From: Taibaiella soli
Lineage (GTDB): Bacteria; Bacteroidota; Bacteroidia; Chitinophagales; Chitinophagaceae
Assembly (NCBI RefSeq): GCF_003236175.1
Contig: NZ_QKTW01000016.1
Span: forward strand, 128,482-192,481
DNA: 64,000 nucleotides
Direction: 5' to 3'
In this document: in pieces, positions 53,981-63,107 of the stretch
How positions within the stretch are numbered: the stretch's first letter is position 1
Layout: every line of letters starts with the position of its first letter
The notes under the pieces: model-generated
What the model saw: only the letters and a program-made list of their open reading frames with translations
Databases searched by the model: none
Told to the model about the DNA's origin: nothing
Program-made: the position numbers and the translations under genes

Positions 53981-54403
53981 TCAATGCGTTTCCGCGATGG
54001 TTTTCAGTGTTTGTAAAATCGGATTTTCCTCGCCTTGATCAGCTTCCTGTACCGCATTCGGACGATTGTCTTCCTGAATAATCTCAAGCTTGGTCTGATT
54101 ATTTTCAGGCGTTAAAACATAATGCATCACGAAGTAATTTTCCGGCTTGTCTTCGAGATCAGGACGTGGGGCAAACAAAGAATATTTGATTAGTTCATGG
54201 TTGCGTACTTCCAGAATTTTGCCCCATTGTTCGTACACGTTTCCCTCCCATTCCGTACGAAAGCGAATCTCACTTCCGGCATTCCAATCGGTGATTACAT
54301 CGCTACCATACTGCCACTGCTTTACAAGCTCAGGTTGCGTGAGTGTGTTCCAGACTTTATCTGCGGGTGCATTAATTGTGATGCGGGAAATATTGCGTGC
54401 CAC
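53981..54403 (-). CDS. AHSA1/SRPBCC-family protein
   Basis: This 140-residue cytoplasmic protein has the START-like AHSA1 pattern: ISRITINAPADKVWNTLTQPELVKQW at the N-terminus, RFRTEWEGNVYEQWGKI in the middle and LTPENNQTKLEIIQEDN near the end. Such proteins form a hydrophobic-cavity helix-grip fold. Some activate Hsp90, and most bacterial ones have no known ligand. The start codon is GTG at 54403. It lies 36 bases after the stop of the flippase gene on the same strand, but no functional link is evident. Confidence 0.88.
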   Translation of the reverse strand: MARNISRITINAPADKVWNTLTQPELVKQWQYGSDVITDWNAGSEIRFRTEWEGNVYEQWGKILEVRNHELIKYSLFAPRPDLEDKPENYFVMHYVLTPENNQTKLEIIQEDNRPNAVQEADQGEENPILQTLKTIAETH

Positions 54404-54439
54404 AGTGATTAAGATTTTGGTGTTTCAAGTTAAAGAAAG

Positions 54440-55948
54440 CTACTTAATATATTTACCGATGAAAGGCATTTTCTTCATTTCTTCTTTCTCAACACGGAGC
54501 ACCAGCAGCAGGAATAAGCCCATTAAAACAATACCTGAGGTCAGGCGCAATGCAAATGAATGTGTGAAATGACTAACGCCTCTCTGTACTGCAAACAACA
54601 ATAGCATCACTACCATATAACTGAGTATTTTCTTAGTAGCATACGGCACAAAAAAGTATTTCTGTCCCCAGAAATAAGACATAATCATCATTGCGAAATA
54701 ACAGATACACGTGGCCCATGCGCAGGCATACATGCCATAAGTCGGTACAAAGGCAAAGTTGATGGCAAACGTAATTGCCGCGCCAATCAGCGTAATGTAC
54801 ATGCCCTTGCGCATGTTGTCTGTGATCTTATACCAAACGGAAAGATTGTAGTAAATACCAAGGCAGACATTCGCAAACAACAGGATGGGCACTACACCTA
54901 ATCCACTGCGGTAAGCCGGGCCAACCATATATTTCCAGACATCGAGGAAAAGACCGGTAAATAAGAACGCGAGACAAACGGTTATTGCAAACCATTTCAT
55001 CACACGGGCATATGTCTTTGGTGCGTTTTTATCAGCAGCCTGATTAAAGAAAAATGGCTCTGCACCCATTCTGAATGCCTGAATGAACAGCGTAATAAAG
55101 ATGGCTATTTTATAGTTGGCATTGTAAATACCTACTTCTGACTTTGCAATATCAACTGTATGCGAATTAAGCTTCAGCAGCATAATCCTATCCACCGTTT
55201 CGTTAACCATGCCACCGAGTCCAACAATGATCATCGGTGATGCGTAATTCCAGAGTTTTAACCAGAGCTCTTTGTCTATCGGGAAGCGGAAATCTTTCCA
55301 TTCATTAAACAGCAAAATAAACGTGACAGCCGACTGGGCTACGTTTGCAAGGACCAAAAGCCCGGCAGCACTATGGCTATTATACCAAATGGAATATGCC
55401 GCTTCGGGATGTGCTGCCGCATATTTCTGACTGAAATAGATAAAGAAAATAACGAAAGCCAGATTGACGAAAATGCTGACGAAACGGATTGCAGCATATT
55501 TTTTCGGTCGGCCTTGTTGTCGCAATCTTGCAAAAGGTATAGTAGAAAGTGCATCAAGCGCAATTACAATCACACACCAGGTGATATATTCCGGGTGAGC
55601 GTCCATGTCCACAAAATGAGCCATTGGCTTGCGCAATAAGACGCAAATAATACTCAATACAATTGTGCTCAACAATAAAGAACCAAAGGAAGTACGGAAC
55701 AATTTTTCTTTGTCCTCGCCAGAAGATGCAAAGCGAAAAAACGCCGTTTCCATTCCATAAGTAAACAGGATATTAGCGAGTGAAATGCAGGAATACAACA
55801 CCCCAAAATCACCGTAGGCTTCGCGCCCTGCCTGATTGCTGAGGAGATATGTAACGATAGGTGTTTGCAAATAGCCCAAAAATCTGGCCGCGATAGAACT
55901 TAATCCGTACCAGAGTGTTTGTCCTGCCAGGCTCTTTAATGATCCCAA
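54440..55948 (-). CDS. Oligosaccharide flippase family protein (Wzx-like)
   Basis: This 502-residue inner-membrane protein has about 14 hydrophobic segments. SLKSLAGQTLWYGLSSIAARFLGYLQTP at the N-terminus and FRMGAEPFFFNQAADKNAPKTYARVMKW in the middle are typical of the polysaccharide-biosynthesis/MVF-like exporters. It probably moves lipid-linked oligosaccharide across the inner membrane. The start codon is TTG at 55948 (reading GSLKSLAGQ). No polysaccharide gene cluster surrounds it, so the substrate cannot be guessed. It is downstream of korB on the same strand, beyond a terminator-like hairpin. Confidence 0.88.
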   Translation of the reverse strand: MGSLKSLAGQTLWYGLSSIAARFLGYLQTPIVTYLLSNQAGREAYGDFGVLYSCISLANILFTYGMETAFFRFASSGEDKEKLFRTSFGSLLLSTIVLSIICVLLRKPMAHFVDMDAHPEYITWCVIVIALDALSTIPFARLRQQGRPKKYAAIRFVSIFVNLAFVIFFIYFSQKYAAAHPEAAYSIWYNSHSAAGLLVLANVAQSAVTFILLFNEWKDFRFPIDKELWLKLWNYASPMIIVGLGGMVNETVDRIMLLKLNSHTVDIAKSEVGIYNANYKIAIFITLFIQAFRMGAEPFFFNQAADKNAPKTYARVMKWFAITVCLAFLFTGLFLDVWKYMVGPAYRSGLGVVPILLFANVCLGIYYNLSVWYKITDNMRKGMYITLIGAAITFAINFAFVPTYGMYACAWATCICYFAMMIMSYFWGQKYFFVPYATKKILSYMVVMLLLFAVQRGVSHFTHSFALRLTSGIVLMGLFLLLVLRVEKEEMKKMPFIGKYIK

Positions 55949-55970
55949 TGCTGTAGTTTATTATTGTTCG

Positions 55971-56028
55971 TTAAAAAAATGGTTAATCCAAAAATCAGAC
56001 CATTACCCAATTATTGAATTAACCATTT
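55971..56028 (-). terminator. Terminator-like hairpin after korB
   Basis: Perfect 11-base arms AAATGGTTAAT and ATTAACCATTT lie at 55977-55987 and 56018-56028. On the minus strand the distal arm continues into TTTT. The 30-base loop is unusually long, so efficiency is uncertain. Confidence 0.5.
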
Positions 56029-56055
56029 GTACCAAGTCGAAGACCTGATTATATT

Positions 56056-57093
56056 TTACTCAATTATCCAAGTTTCTTTACCTTCCAGCAGTTTGTCGAG
56101 ATTACCGAAACCTCTTACAGCCTGCGCTTCTTCTAACTGCAACGCCATTTCATCTTCGTACGTAGGACGCTCTGTTGCATAGAACACACCAAACGGACGC
56201 GGCAGGTGATTTTCTTCGCGCGGATCATCAAAGAAACGAACCAGCATTTGCGCTTTATAAAAATCATCTTCATCGTGGATCCAAAGGTCATCAGCGCTGA
56301 AACCATCAGCCAGATTTACCATTTGCGGTTTATAACCATCCAGACGAATACCTTTTTCTTTATTTGCGCCAAACAACAGTGGCTGACCTTGTTCCAGGAA
56401 AAGACCCTGATCCAGTTTTGTTCCTTTTTCGGTAAAAATCTCAAATGCACCATCGTTAAAGATGTTACAGTTTTGATAGATCTCCAGGAATGAAGCGCCA
56501 TGATGTTTGTGTGCACGGGTCAGCATGTATTGCAGATGTTTTGGATCACGATCCATACTGCGACCAATAAAGGTTGCATCTGCCCCCATCGCCAATGCCA
56601 GCGGATTGAACGGATGATCCAGACTGCCCATTGGCGTACTCTTCGTTACCTTATTTGCTTCGGAAGTAGGAGAGTATTGACCTTTGGTCAGACCATAAAT
56701 CTGATTGTTGAACAACAGCACATTCACGTCAAAATTGCGGCGCAACAGATGAATGGTATGGTTACCGCCGATACTCAGACTATCGCCGTCACCGGTTACA
56801 ATCCAAACGCTCAGATCCGGGCGGGAAGCCTTGAGACCAGAAGCGATGGCAGTAGCACGTCCGTGAATGGAGTGCATACCAAAAGTATTCATATAGTACG
56901 GGAAGCGCGAGCTACAACCGATACCGGAAATGATTACAAAGTTTTCTTTAGGAATTCCCAGGGTAGGCATTACTTTCTGCACTTGCGCCAGGATAGAATA
57001 ATCGCCACAACCCGGACACCAACGCACTTCCTGATCTGTTGCAAAATCTTTTGCTGTCAGCGCGGGTGTTTGTGGTACTGCTATGTCACTCAT
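56056..57093 (-). CDS. korB: 2-oxoacid:ferredoxin oxidoreductase subunit beta
   Basis: The start MSDIAVPQTP at 57093 is preferred to an in-frame ATG at 57120. The sequence has the thiamine-diphosphate-binding features of the beta subunit: RWCPGCGDYSILAQV near the N-terminus, GIGCSSRFPYY, then VTGDGDSLSIGGNH with the metal-binding GDG, and NNQIYGLTKGQYSPT. Together with the alpha subunit it converts 2-oxoglutarate (or another 2-oxoacid) and CoA to acyl-CoA, CO2 and reduced ferredoxin. The partial alpha subunit gene lies 6 kb away on the same strand, beyond a block of plus-strand genes. Usually the two are adjacent. The 5' leader carries a hairpin. Confidence 0.92.
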   Translation of the reverse strand: MSDIAVPQTPALTAKDFATDQEVRWCPGCGDYSILAQVQKVMPTLGIPKENFVIISGIGCSSRFPYYMNTFGMHSIHGRATAIASGLKASRPDLSVWIVTGDGDSLSIGGNHTIHLLRRNFDVNVLLFNNQIYGLTKGQYSPTSEANKVTKSTPMGSLDHPFNPLALAMGADATFIGRSMDRDPKHLQYMLTRAHKHHGASFLEIYQNCNIFNDGAFEIFTEKGTKLDQGLFLEQGQPLLFGANKEKGIRLDGYKPQMVNLADGFSADDLWIHDEDDFYKAQMLVRFFDDPREENHLPRPFGVFYATERPTYEDEMALQLEEAQAVRGFGNLDKLLEGKETWIIE

Positions 57094-57127
57094 TTGTATC
57101 GTAAAATCAAAATAATTCAAAAATCAA

Positions 57128-57162
57128 GAAACCTTAATGTGTTTTCTAGACACCTAGGTTTC
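57128..57162 (-). promoter_or_regulatory. Hairpin in the korB leader
   Basis: Outer arms GAAACCT / AGGTTTC (57128-57134, 57156-57162) enclose inner arms GTGT / ACAC. It lies between the -7 box and the korB start and would be in the 5' leader of the mRNA. It may be chance or a control site. Confidence 0.3.
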
Positions 57163-57172
57163 TATAGCGCAG

Positions 57173-57180
57173 CAAATTTA
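57173..57180 (-). promoter_or_regulatory. -7 promoter box for korB
   Basis: The minus strand reads TAAATTTG, exact TAnnTTTG, 80 bases upstream of the ATG at 57093, which leaves a leader of roughly 70 bases. Confidence 0.5.
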
Positions 57181-57271
57181 CAGCATATTATGCTGGTTTC
57201 TGTATGTTTTAACAATACTTATATAATATTATCCATTAGCGAATAGAAGCGGTTTATGTACCGGGCGTTCT

Positions 57272-57279
57272 TAACTTTG
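57272..57279 (+). promoter_or_regulatory. -7 promoter box for murI
   Basis: TAACTTTG on the plus strand matches TAnnTTTG exactly and ends 19 bases before the murI ATG. A TTTA at 57253-57256 is a poor -33 candidate. Confidence 0.55.
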
Positions 57280-57298
57280 TGCCTTCTCAATCAAACGC

Positions 57299-58123
57299 AT
57301 GCAAGCTCATCCCATTGGTATTTTCGACTCAGGTTACGGCGGATTAACCGTTTTTCGGTCTATAAAGCAAAAATTACCTCAATATGATTACCTGTATTTG
57401 GGTGATAACGGCCGCGCCCCGTACGGAAATCGTTCGTTTGAAACGGTGTACCAATACACGTTGGAGTGCGTGAAATGGTTTTTCGAAAATGGATGCCCTT
57501 TAGTGATTATTGCCTGCAATACAGCATCGGCAAAAGCACTTCGTACCATTCAGCAAAATGACTTGCCAAAGCTTGCGCCAGACAATCGTGTTTTGGGAGT
57601 AATTCGCCCGACGGCAGAAGTGATTGGTCAATATACTGAAAACCGAAAAGTGGCTGTTTTGGGAACAAAAGGGACTGTTGCTTCTGATTCTTATCCGATT
57701 GAGATCCATAAATTTTTCCCGGACATTGAAATTTTCCAACAGGCCTGCCCGCTTTGGGTACCATTGATTGAGAACAATGAACACAATACGCCGGGCGCCG
57801 ATTATTTCGTAGAGAAATACATGCAGCAATTGCTCGCACAAAATAATGAAGTGGATGCTGTTCTGCTTGCCTGCACACATTATCCGCTGATCGCCGATAA
57901 AATCAAAAAACATTTACCGGAAAATGTGTCTGTAATAGGCCAGGGTAGCATTGTAGCAGATAGTCTTACGGATTATCTGCATCGTCATCCGGAAATGGAA
58001 CAACGGATCACCCGAAATGGCTCGATGCGTTTTTTCACTACAGATGACACGAATGATTTTGATAACCACGGTTCACTATTTTTTGGACAACCAGTACAAT
58101 CGGAGCACCTGCATTTGCAATAA
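57299..58123 (+). CDS. murI: Glutamate racemase
   Basis: This 274-residue enzyme converts L- to D-glutamate for peptidoglycan. The signatures are IGIFDSGYGGLTV at residues 6-18, the first catalytic Cys in IACNTASAKA near residue 73, the second in LACTHYPLI near residue 190, and DNGRAPYGNR. Length and motif order are normal. It is the first gene in a plus-strand block with an AhpD-like gene, comM-like ATPase and two glycosyltransferases. Confidence 0.95.
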   Translation: MQAHPIGIFDSGYGGLTVFRSIKQKLPQYDYLYLGDNGRAPYGNRSFETVYQYTLECVKWFFENGCPLVIIACNTASAKALRTIQQNDLPKLAPDNRVLGVIRPTAEVIGQYTENRKVAVLGTKGTVASDSYPIEIHKFFPDIEIFQQACPLWVPLIENNEHNTPGADYFVEKYMQQLLAQNNEVDAVLLACTHYPLIADKIKKHLPENVSVIGQGSIVADSLTDYLHRHPEMEQRITRNGSMRFFTTDDTNDFDNHGSLFFGQPVQSEHLHLQ

Positions 58124-58274
58124 TTTTGAGAATGGTCGATGCAATCGAAGGTTGCTCGCGGTGACACAACGGTGCAGATTACAAGCATTTGTCCCCATGA
58201 ACAGAGTCGGAGTGTAAATACGCGATCGTGCGCATCTTTCATTTTCCTACCTTCAGCTTCCAAACATTCTTACC

Positions 58275-58715
58275 ATGCAAAAAAGAATCAATATCTACAA
58301 TGTGCTGCCGGAAGCATACAAACCAATGCTGGCACTCAGCAAACTGGTGCACGATTCTTCACTCGATAAAAAACTGCTCGAGCTCATTAAAATTCGTGCT
58401 TCGCAAATCAATGGCTGTGCTTATTGCCTGAATATGCATACACGCGATGCCCGTAAAATTGGTGAAACAGAACAACGCATTTTTCTGTTGAATGCATGGC
58501 GAGAAACCACGCTTTTCACAGATCAGGAACGTGCCGTACTTGCCTTTACAGAAGCAGTAACCAGTATTAGCAACCATCATGTACCAGACGATGTCTATGC
58601 AGAAATGGAAAAACATTTTACCGAACAGGAAATCGGCTATGTGCTTACAGCCATCGTCGTTATCAACGGATGGAATCGTTTTGCTATAGCGACCAACTTA
58701 CCTCCTGAGCTATAG
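58275..58715 (+). CDS. Carboxymuconolactone decarboxylase / AhpD-family protein
   Basis: This 146-residue protein has the AhpD-like core ASQINGCAYCLNMHTRDARKIGE, with the redox motif C48-A-Y-C51 and His55, followed by WRETTLFTDQERAVLAFTEAVT. The family includes alkylhydroperoxide-reductase partners and 4-carboxymuconolactone decarboxylases. The CxxC with its His favours the peroxidase-like AhpD group. No AhpC is nearby, and the physiological substrate is unknown. It is expected to be cytoplasmic. Confidence 0.88.
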   Translation: MQKRINIYNVLPEAYKPMLALSKLVHDSSLDKKLLELIKIRASQINGCAYCLNMHTRDARKIGETEQRIFLLNAWRETTLFTDQERAVLAFTEAVTSISNHHVPDDVYAEMEKHFTEQEIGYVLTAIVVINGWNRFAIATNLPPEL

Positions 58716-58793
58716 AATTTCGCAGTGCCGGTTTACGTTTTATCAGAATGCGATACCTTCACCGCGTTTTTTTAATAACTATCGGGAGAAAGC

Positions 58794-60338
58794 ATGTTGG
58801 TAAAAGTTTTCGGAAGTGCGGTGTATGGCGTAGAGGCGATGACCATCACAATTGAAGTTGACGCGCAGAGCGGCAGTCAGACAGGTTATTTTATTGTAGG
58901 ATTGCCAGACAATGCCGTTAAGGAAAGTCTGGAACGCATTATTGCTGCTATCAAAAATATCGGCTACGAACGGCCGCGCACCAAAGTATTGGTAAATATG
59001 GCTCCGGCGGATGTGCGCAAAGCTGGCTCTGCTTACGATCTTCCGATTGCGCTGGGTATGCTGGCGGTTTCTAAACAGATGAATGCAGATGCGCTGCAGG
59101 ATTATATTATTATGGGCGAGTTGTCTTTGGATGGCTCTTTACAACCAATCAAAGGCGCTTTGCCCATTGCTATTCAGGCACGTGCAGAAAAATACAAAGG
59201 ACTTATCCTGCCGGCACAAAATGCCCGCGAAGGCGCGCTGGTCAATAATCTTGACGTCTATGGCATTAATCATATCAGCGAAGTAGTTGATTTCTTCAAT
59301 GGTAAAACAGAACTAAAACCTGTAATCGTAAATACAAGAGAAGAATTTTACGATGCACAACAACATTTTGATGTCGATTTTAATGATGTAAAAGGACAGG
59401 AGAACGTAAAACGAGCGCTGGAAATCGCAGCAGCTGGCGGTCACAATGCCATTTTGATCGGCCCTCCAGGTGCGGGGAAAACGATGCTGGCAAAGCGTTT
59501 GCCAACTGTTCTGCCGCCGATTACATTACAAGAGGCGCTGGAAACTACGAAGATTCACAGCGTAGCCGGAAAGCTTTCCAGCAATTCTTCACTCGTCGCT
59601 CATCGCCCGTTTCGTTCACCACATCACACAGTATCTGATGCCGCCCTTGTAGGCGGCGGCGGCATTCCGCAACCGGGAGAAATTTCTCTGGCACATAACG
59701 GGGTTTTGTTTTTGGATGAATTGCCGGAATTTAAACGTACTGCGTTAGAAGTGATGCGCCAGCCTATGGAAGAACGCCGCGTGACGATTTCGCGGGCTAA
59801 GGTAACCTTAGATTTTCCTGCAAGCTTCATGTTGATCGCATCCATGAATCCTTGCCCTTGCGGTTATTTCAACCATCCGGAAAAAGAGTGCACCTGTGCG
59901 CCTGTAATGGTGCAACGGTATCTAAATAAAATATCCGGGCCTTTATTGGATCGTATCGACTTACATGTAGAAGTGACACCGGTTTCCTTCAACGAACTTT
60001 CTTCACAGGCAACCAGCGAACCGAGCGAGAAAATCCGCGAACGCGTGATTGCTGCAAGGGATATTCAGGCAAAACGATTTGAAAATACACCAGGCATCTA
60101 TTGTAATGCACAAATGAGCAGCCGTCAGCTGAAAGAGGTCTGTGTGATTAATCCGATCGGACAGAAACTTCTGAAAACTGCCATGGACCGTCTCAATCTT
60201 TCGGCCCGCGCTTATGACCGCATTCTGAAAGTATCCAGAACGATCGCCGATCTCACAGCGAGTGAAGAAATCCGCCCCGAACATCTGGCGGAAGCTATTC
60301 AATACCGAAGCCTCGATCGGGAAGGCTGGGCCGGGTAA
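58794..60338 (+). CDS. YifB/ComM-family Mg-chelatase-like AAA+ ATPase
   Basis: This 514-residue protein has an N-terminal ribosomal S5-like domain (residues 1-170, with [23 protein letters not shown]). It is followed by the AAA+ core with Walker [16 protein letters not shown] near residue 225, Walker [11 protein letters not shown] and [15 protein letters not shown], and a cysteine-rich [15 protein letters not shown] segment. The C-terminal Mg-chelatase helical domain ends the protein. In naturally competent bacteria ComM is a helicase that extends recombination branches during transformation. Whether this host is competent is not shown here. Confidence 0.92.
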   Translation: MLVKVFGSAVYGVEAMTITIEVDAQSGSQTGYFIVGLPDNAVKESLERIIAAIKNIGYERPRTKVLVNMAPADVRKAGSAYDLPIALGMLAVSKQMNADALQDYIIMGELSLDGSLQPIKGALPIAIQARAEKYKGLILPAQNAREGALVNNLDVYGINHISEVVDFFNGKTELKPVIVNTREEFYDAQQHFDVDFNDVKGQENVKRALEIAAAGGHNAILIGPPGAGKTMLAKRLPTVLPPITLQEALETTKIHSVAGKLSSNSSLVAHRPFRSPHHTVSDAALVGGGGIPQPGEISLAHNGVLFLDELPEFKRTALEVMRQPMEERRVTISRAKVTLDFPASFMLIASMNPCPCGYFNHPEKECTCAPVMVQRYLNKISGPLLDRIDLHVEVTPVSFNELSSQATSEPSEKIRERVIAARDIQAKRFENTPGIYCNAQMSSRQLKEVCVINPIGQKLLKTAMDRLNLSARAYDRILKVSRTIADLTASEEIRPEHLAEAIQYRSLDREGWAG

Positions 60339-60462
60339 ATTAGCCAGAAAATTATCTTTCCGGGAAGGAGGCGCCGAAAATAAAAGGTTAATGTTATTTT
60401 TATGCCCTCTAAAACCGTTGCACGGTCCCTGAATCCCCGTGTAAATTCCTGTTTTTCAAAAA

Positions 60463-61428
60463 ATGGACACAAAGAATAACGAGATAGCGCTTTCCATTGT
60501 AGTGCCGGTCTTCAATGAAGAACAAATCATTGAAGTGCTGGTAGATCGAATGGTGTCGGCCGCGGAAAGCATTACACCTGATTATGAGATCATTTTTGTC
60601 AACGACGGTAGTCGCGATACTTCGCTTCTGAAACTGAAAGAAGCCTGTGCGAAAAATCCGTCCAGACTTCATTACATCAGCTTCTCCAGAAACTTTGGAC
60701 ACCAGGTGGCCATCACCGCGGGCATGGATTTCGCTAAAGGTGATGCGGTCGTAACGATTGATGGCGATCTGCAAGATCCTCCGGAATTGATTAAAGACAT
60801 GTATCAGGAATATCTCAACGGATATAAAGTGGTATATGCAAAACGGGAGAAAAGAAAAGGGGAAACCTTTTTCAAACTCCTTACGGCTAAAATGTTTTAT
60901 CGTTTGCTGGCGAATATGGTTTCTTTTGAAATCCCGCTGGATGTAGGTGACTTCCGCCTTATCAGCCGCGATGTACTGGAATATCTGAAAAAGATGAAGG
61001 AGCCGGATAAATATCTGCGCGGACAGATTGCCTGGATGGGTTTCAAGAGCACTTATGTGATGTTTGAACGTGATGAACGCAAATTCGGAAAAACGAACTA
61101 TCCGTTTAAAAAAATGTTGCGTCTTGCATTTAATGGCATTACTGCATTCTCCGATTCCCCGCTAAAACTTGCAACATCTATGGGGTTTGCGGTATGCTCC
61201 ATTTCTTTTCTGATTGGCATGTACGCACTCTATGGTTATTTCTTCGGACACGATACCGTACCGGGATGGGCTTCTACGATTATCAGTATAACATTCCTGG
61301 GCGGCGTACAGTTGTTGTCGTTAGGCGTCATTGGTGAATACATCAGCAGAATCATCAACAACGTGCGTGACCGGCCGCTTTATATTATCGATCAATCGAC
61401 CATTGATTCAGCAATAGAAAGACCTTAA
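60463..61428 (+). CDS. Family 2 glycosyltransferase, polyprenyl-phosphate sugar synthase type
   Basis: This 321-residue protein has the GT-A domain (VVPVFNEEQIIEVLV, FVNDGSRDTSL, TIDGDLQDPPELIKDM, the acceptor-side DVGDFRLISRDVLEYL) and two C-terminal membrane helices (SMGFAVCSISFLIGMYALYGYF and the next). It most resembles DPM1/GtrB/ArnC-like synthases that load a sugar onto undecaprenyl phosphate. The GT39 gene begins three bases after its stop, so the pair probably makes and uses the same lipid-linked sugar. It resembles the GT2 at 47952 in layout but has different sequence details. Confidence 0.9.
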   Translation: MDTKNNEIALSIVVPVFNEEQIIEVLVDRMVSAAESITPDYEIIFVNDGSRDTSLLKLKEACAKNPSRLHYISFSRNFGHQVAITAGMDFAKGDAVVTIDGDLQDPPELIKDMYQEYLNGYKVVYAKREKRKGETFFKLLTAKMFYRLLANMVSFEIPLDVGDFRLISRDVLEYLKKMKEPDKYLRGQIAWMGFKSTYVMFERDERKFGKTNYPFKKMLRLAFNGITAFSDSPLKLATSMGFAVCSISFLIGMYALYGYFFGHDTVPGWASTIISITFLGGVQLLSLGVIGEYISRIINNVRDRPLYIIDQSTIDSAIERP

Positions 61429-61431
61429 CCG

Positions 61432-62919
61432 ATGTTGAAAGACTTATTCGAAAAAATACCAAAGCCCTTATTGGGCTTTCTTGCATTTTGTGCGATTGTA
61501 ATAGTGCCCATATTCGCATACCTGGGAAAGTTGCCGCTACAACTCTGGGATGAATCCCGGCTTGCGGTCAGCGCTTACGAAATGGCTAAAACGGGCAACC
61601 TGCTCATTCCTACATGGAATAATGTTCCAGATATGTGGAGTACCAAACCTCCATTCTTGATCTGGCAACAAGCGCTGATGATAAAAATGCTGGGGCCGAG
61701 TGAGCTTGCTGTGCGACTGCCTTCGGCCATTGCTGCTTTTCTTACATGCTTTGTGCTTTATCGCATTTCTGTAAAAAAATTCAATAGTTATCTGCTCGGA
61801 CTTATTATTGCTGCAGTGCTTGTGACCTCACATGGATATGTATCACTGCATGGCATTCGTACAGCCGATTATGATTCAATGCTGACGCTATTTACCACAC
61901 TTTATTGCTTTTCTTTTTTCTTTTTTCTCGAAGAGGAAAAACCAAAACATCTGATGTTTTCATTTGTATTTATGACGCTGGCCGTATTGACCAAAGGCGT
62001 TGCAGGTATGATGGCGACACCAGCACTAGTACTCTATACGTTGCTTCGGAACAAGGTTTTATTCACGCTGAAGAAAAAGCATTTTTATTTCGGGCTGGGC
62101 ATATTTCTTCTTTTCATTGGTGGTTATTATTTGCTGCGCGAACATTATAATCCCGGCTATCTGGCGGCTGTGCAAGAGAATGAACTAGGCGGACGCTTCA
62201 TGAATACATTGGAACAACATTCCGGAGACGCCTGGTACTATTATGACCGGCTGTCGGGCTTTAAATTCAGCTACTGGATGGTTTTGATTCCTTGTGGTCT
62301 GGTTACTGCATACTTTCTGGAAGACAAACGGTTGAAAAGAATTGTGTTCTTCTCTGCCTTGGTGGCGCTTGGCTATTTTACCATCATCTCCACGGCCAAA
62401 ACAAAACTCAATTGGTATGACCTTCCTTTGTACCCGTTTCTGGCGGTGATTGCAGGTGTATTCTTGTTTTCTATAGCAGCCACGCTACGCAAATTGCCGG
62501 CAGAAAAAATGATTACGGCGGTAAATGTCCTGCCATTTGCATTTGTGTTACTTGTTTTTTACAAGCCGTATAATGAAACCTATGTAACGGTTGCTTATCC
62601 GCCAAAAGGAATTGAGAAAGATGGTTACAGCATCAATCTCTATCTGAAAAAAATCATCAATCAAAATTCGCAGGAAGCTGCTCCTACAGACGGACAACTC
62701 GCGGTTTCCACGAATGTTTTCGGCAGCAATATCTTCTGGTATTTTAAACTGCTCAATAGAAAAACGGGCCAGAAACCTGAAAGTGTTGATATCCGCACCT
62801 TAAAACCAGGTCTGAAATTTATCACCAATGTGGAATCAGAAAAGAAATTTATCGCGGCTAATTATCCCAACAAAATCGTAGATCAGTGGGGTGATGTGAG
62901 CGTGTATCAGATTCAATAA
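61432..62919 (+). CDS. GT39/ArnT-like membrane glycosyltransferase
   Basis: This 495-residue polytopic membrane protein has a first-loop WDESRLAVSAYEMAKTGNLLIPTWNN followed by STKPPFLIW, in which the Asp-Glu pair is the expected catalytic acid of the PMT/ArnT (GT39/GT83) group. About eleven hydrophobic segments follow, and a roughly 120-residue soluble C-terminal domain. It should transfer a sugar from polyprenyl phosphate to an acceptor outside the inner membrane, such as lipid A, a glycan or a protein. The donor is probably made by the adjacent GT2 gene. The acceptor is unknown. Confidence 0.88.
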   Translation: MLKDLFEKIPKPLLGFLAFCAIVIVPIFAYLGKLPLQLWDESRLAVSAYEMAKTGNLLIPTWNNVPDMWSTKPPFLIWQQALMIKMLGPSELAVRLPSAIAAFLTCFVLYRISVKKFNSYLLGLIIAAVLVTSHGYVSLHGIRTADYDSMLTLFTTLYCFSFFFFLEEEKPKHLMFSFVFMTLAVLTKGVAGMMATPALVLYTLLRNKVLFTLKKKHFYFGLGIFLLFIGGYYLLREHYNPGYLAAVQENELGGRFMNTLEQHSGDAWYYYDRLSGFKFSYWMVLIPCGLVTAYFLEDKRLKRIVFFSALVALGYFTIISTAKTKLNWYDLPLYPFLAVIAGVFLFSIAATLRKLPAEKMITAVNVLPFAFVLLVFYKPYNETYVTVAYPPKGIEKDGYSINLYLKKIINQNSQEAAPTDGQLAVSTNVFGSNIFWYFKLLNRKTGQKPESVDIRTLKPGLKFITNVESEKKFIAANYPNKIVDQWGDVSVYQIQ

Positions 62920-62986
62920 ATCGTGGCCTGGCCAATATCTGATGTCTGATTTTTTGTACGATCACATTTATGGATTTATCATAATA

Positions 62987-63022
62987 AAAATGCGTCCCGA
63001 CAATATTGTCGGGACGCATTTT
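62987..63022. terminator. Bidirectional intrinsic terminator between GT39 and korA
   Basis: A 36-base perfect palindrome with the core TGCGTCCCGACAAT has A-rich and T-rich ends on both strands. It lies between two convergent genes and can serve both. Confidence 0.9.
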
Positions 63023-63045
63023 ATTGGACGGTTACGATATCTAAG

Positions 63046-63080
63046 CACTCACAGCCGACTATTCACAACTCACAAAATCA
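63046..63080 (-). repeat. Heptanucleotide repeat, site G
   Basis: On the minus strand the units GTGAGTT, GTGAATA, GTCGGCT and GTGAGTG follow in phase. They lie 28 bases after the korA stop codon. The unit order is close to that of site D. Confidence 0.75.
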
Positions 63081-63107
63081 GTACTCAGAAGATCCGCGGT
63101 CAGCGAT

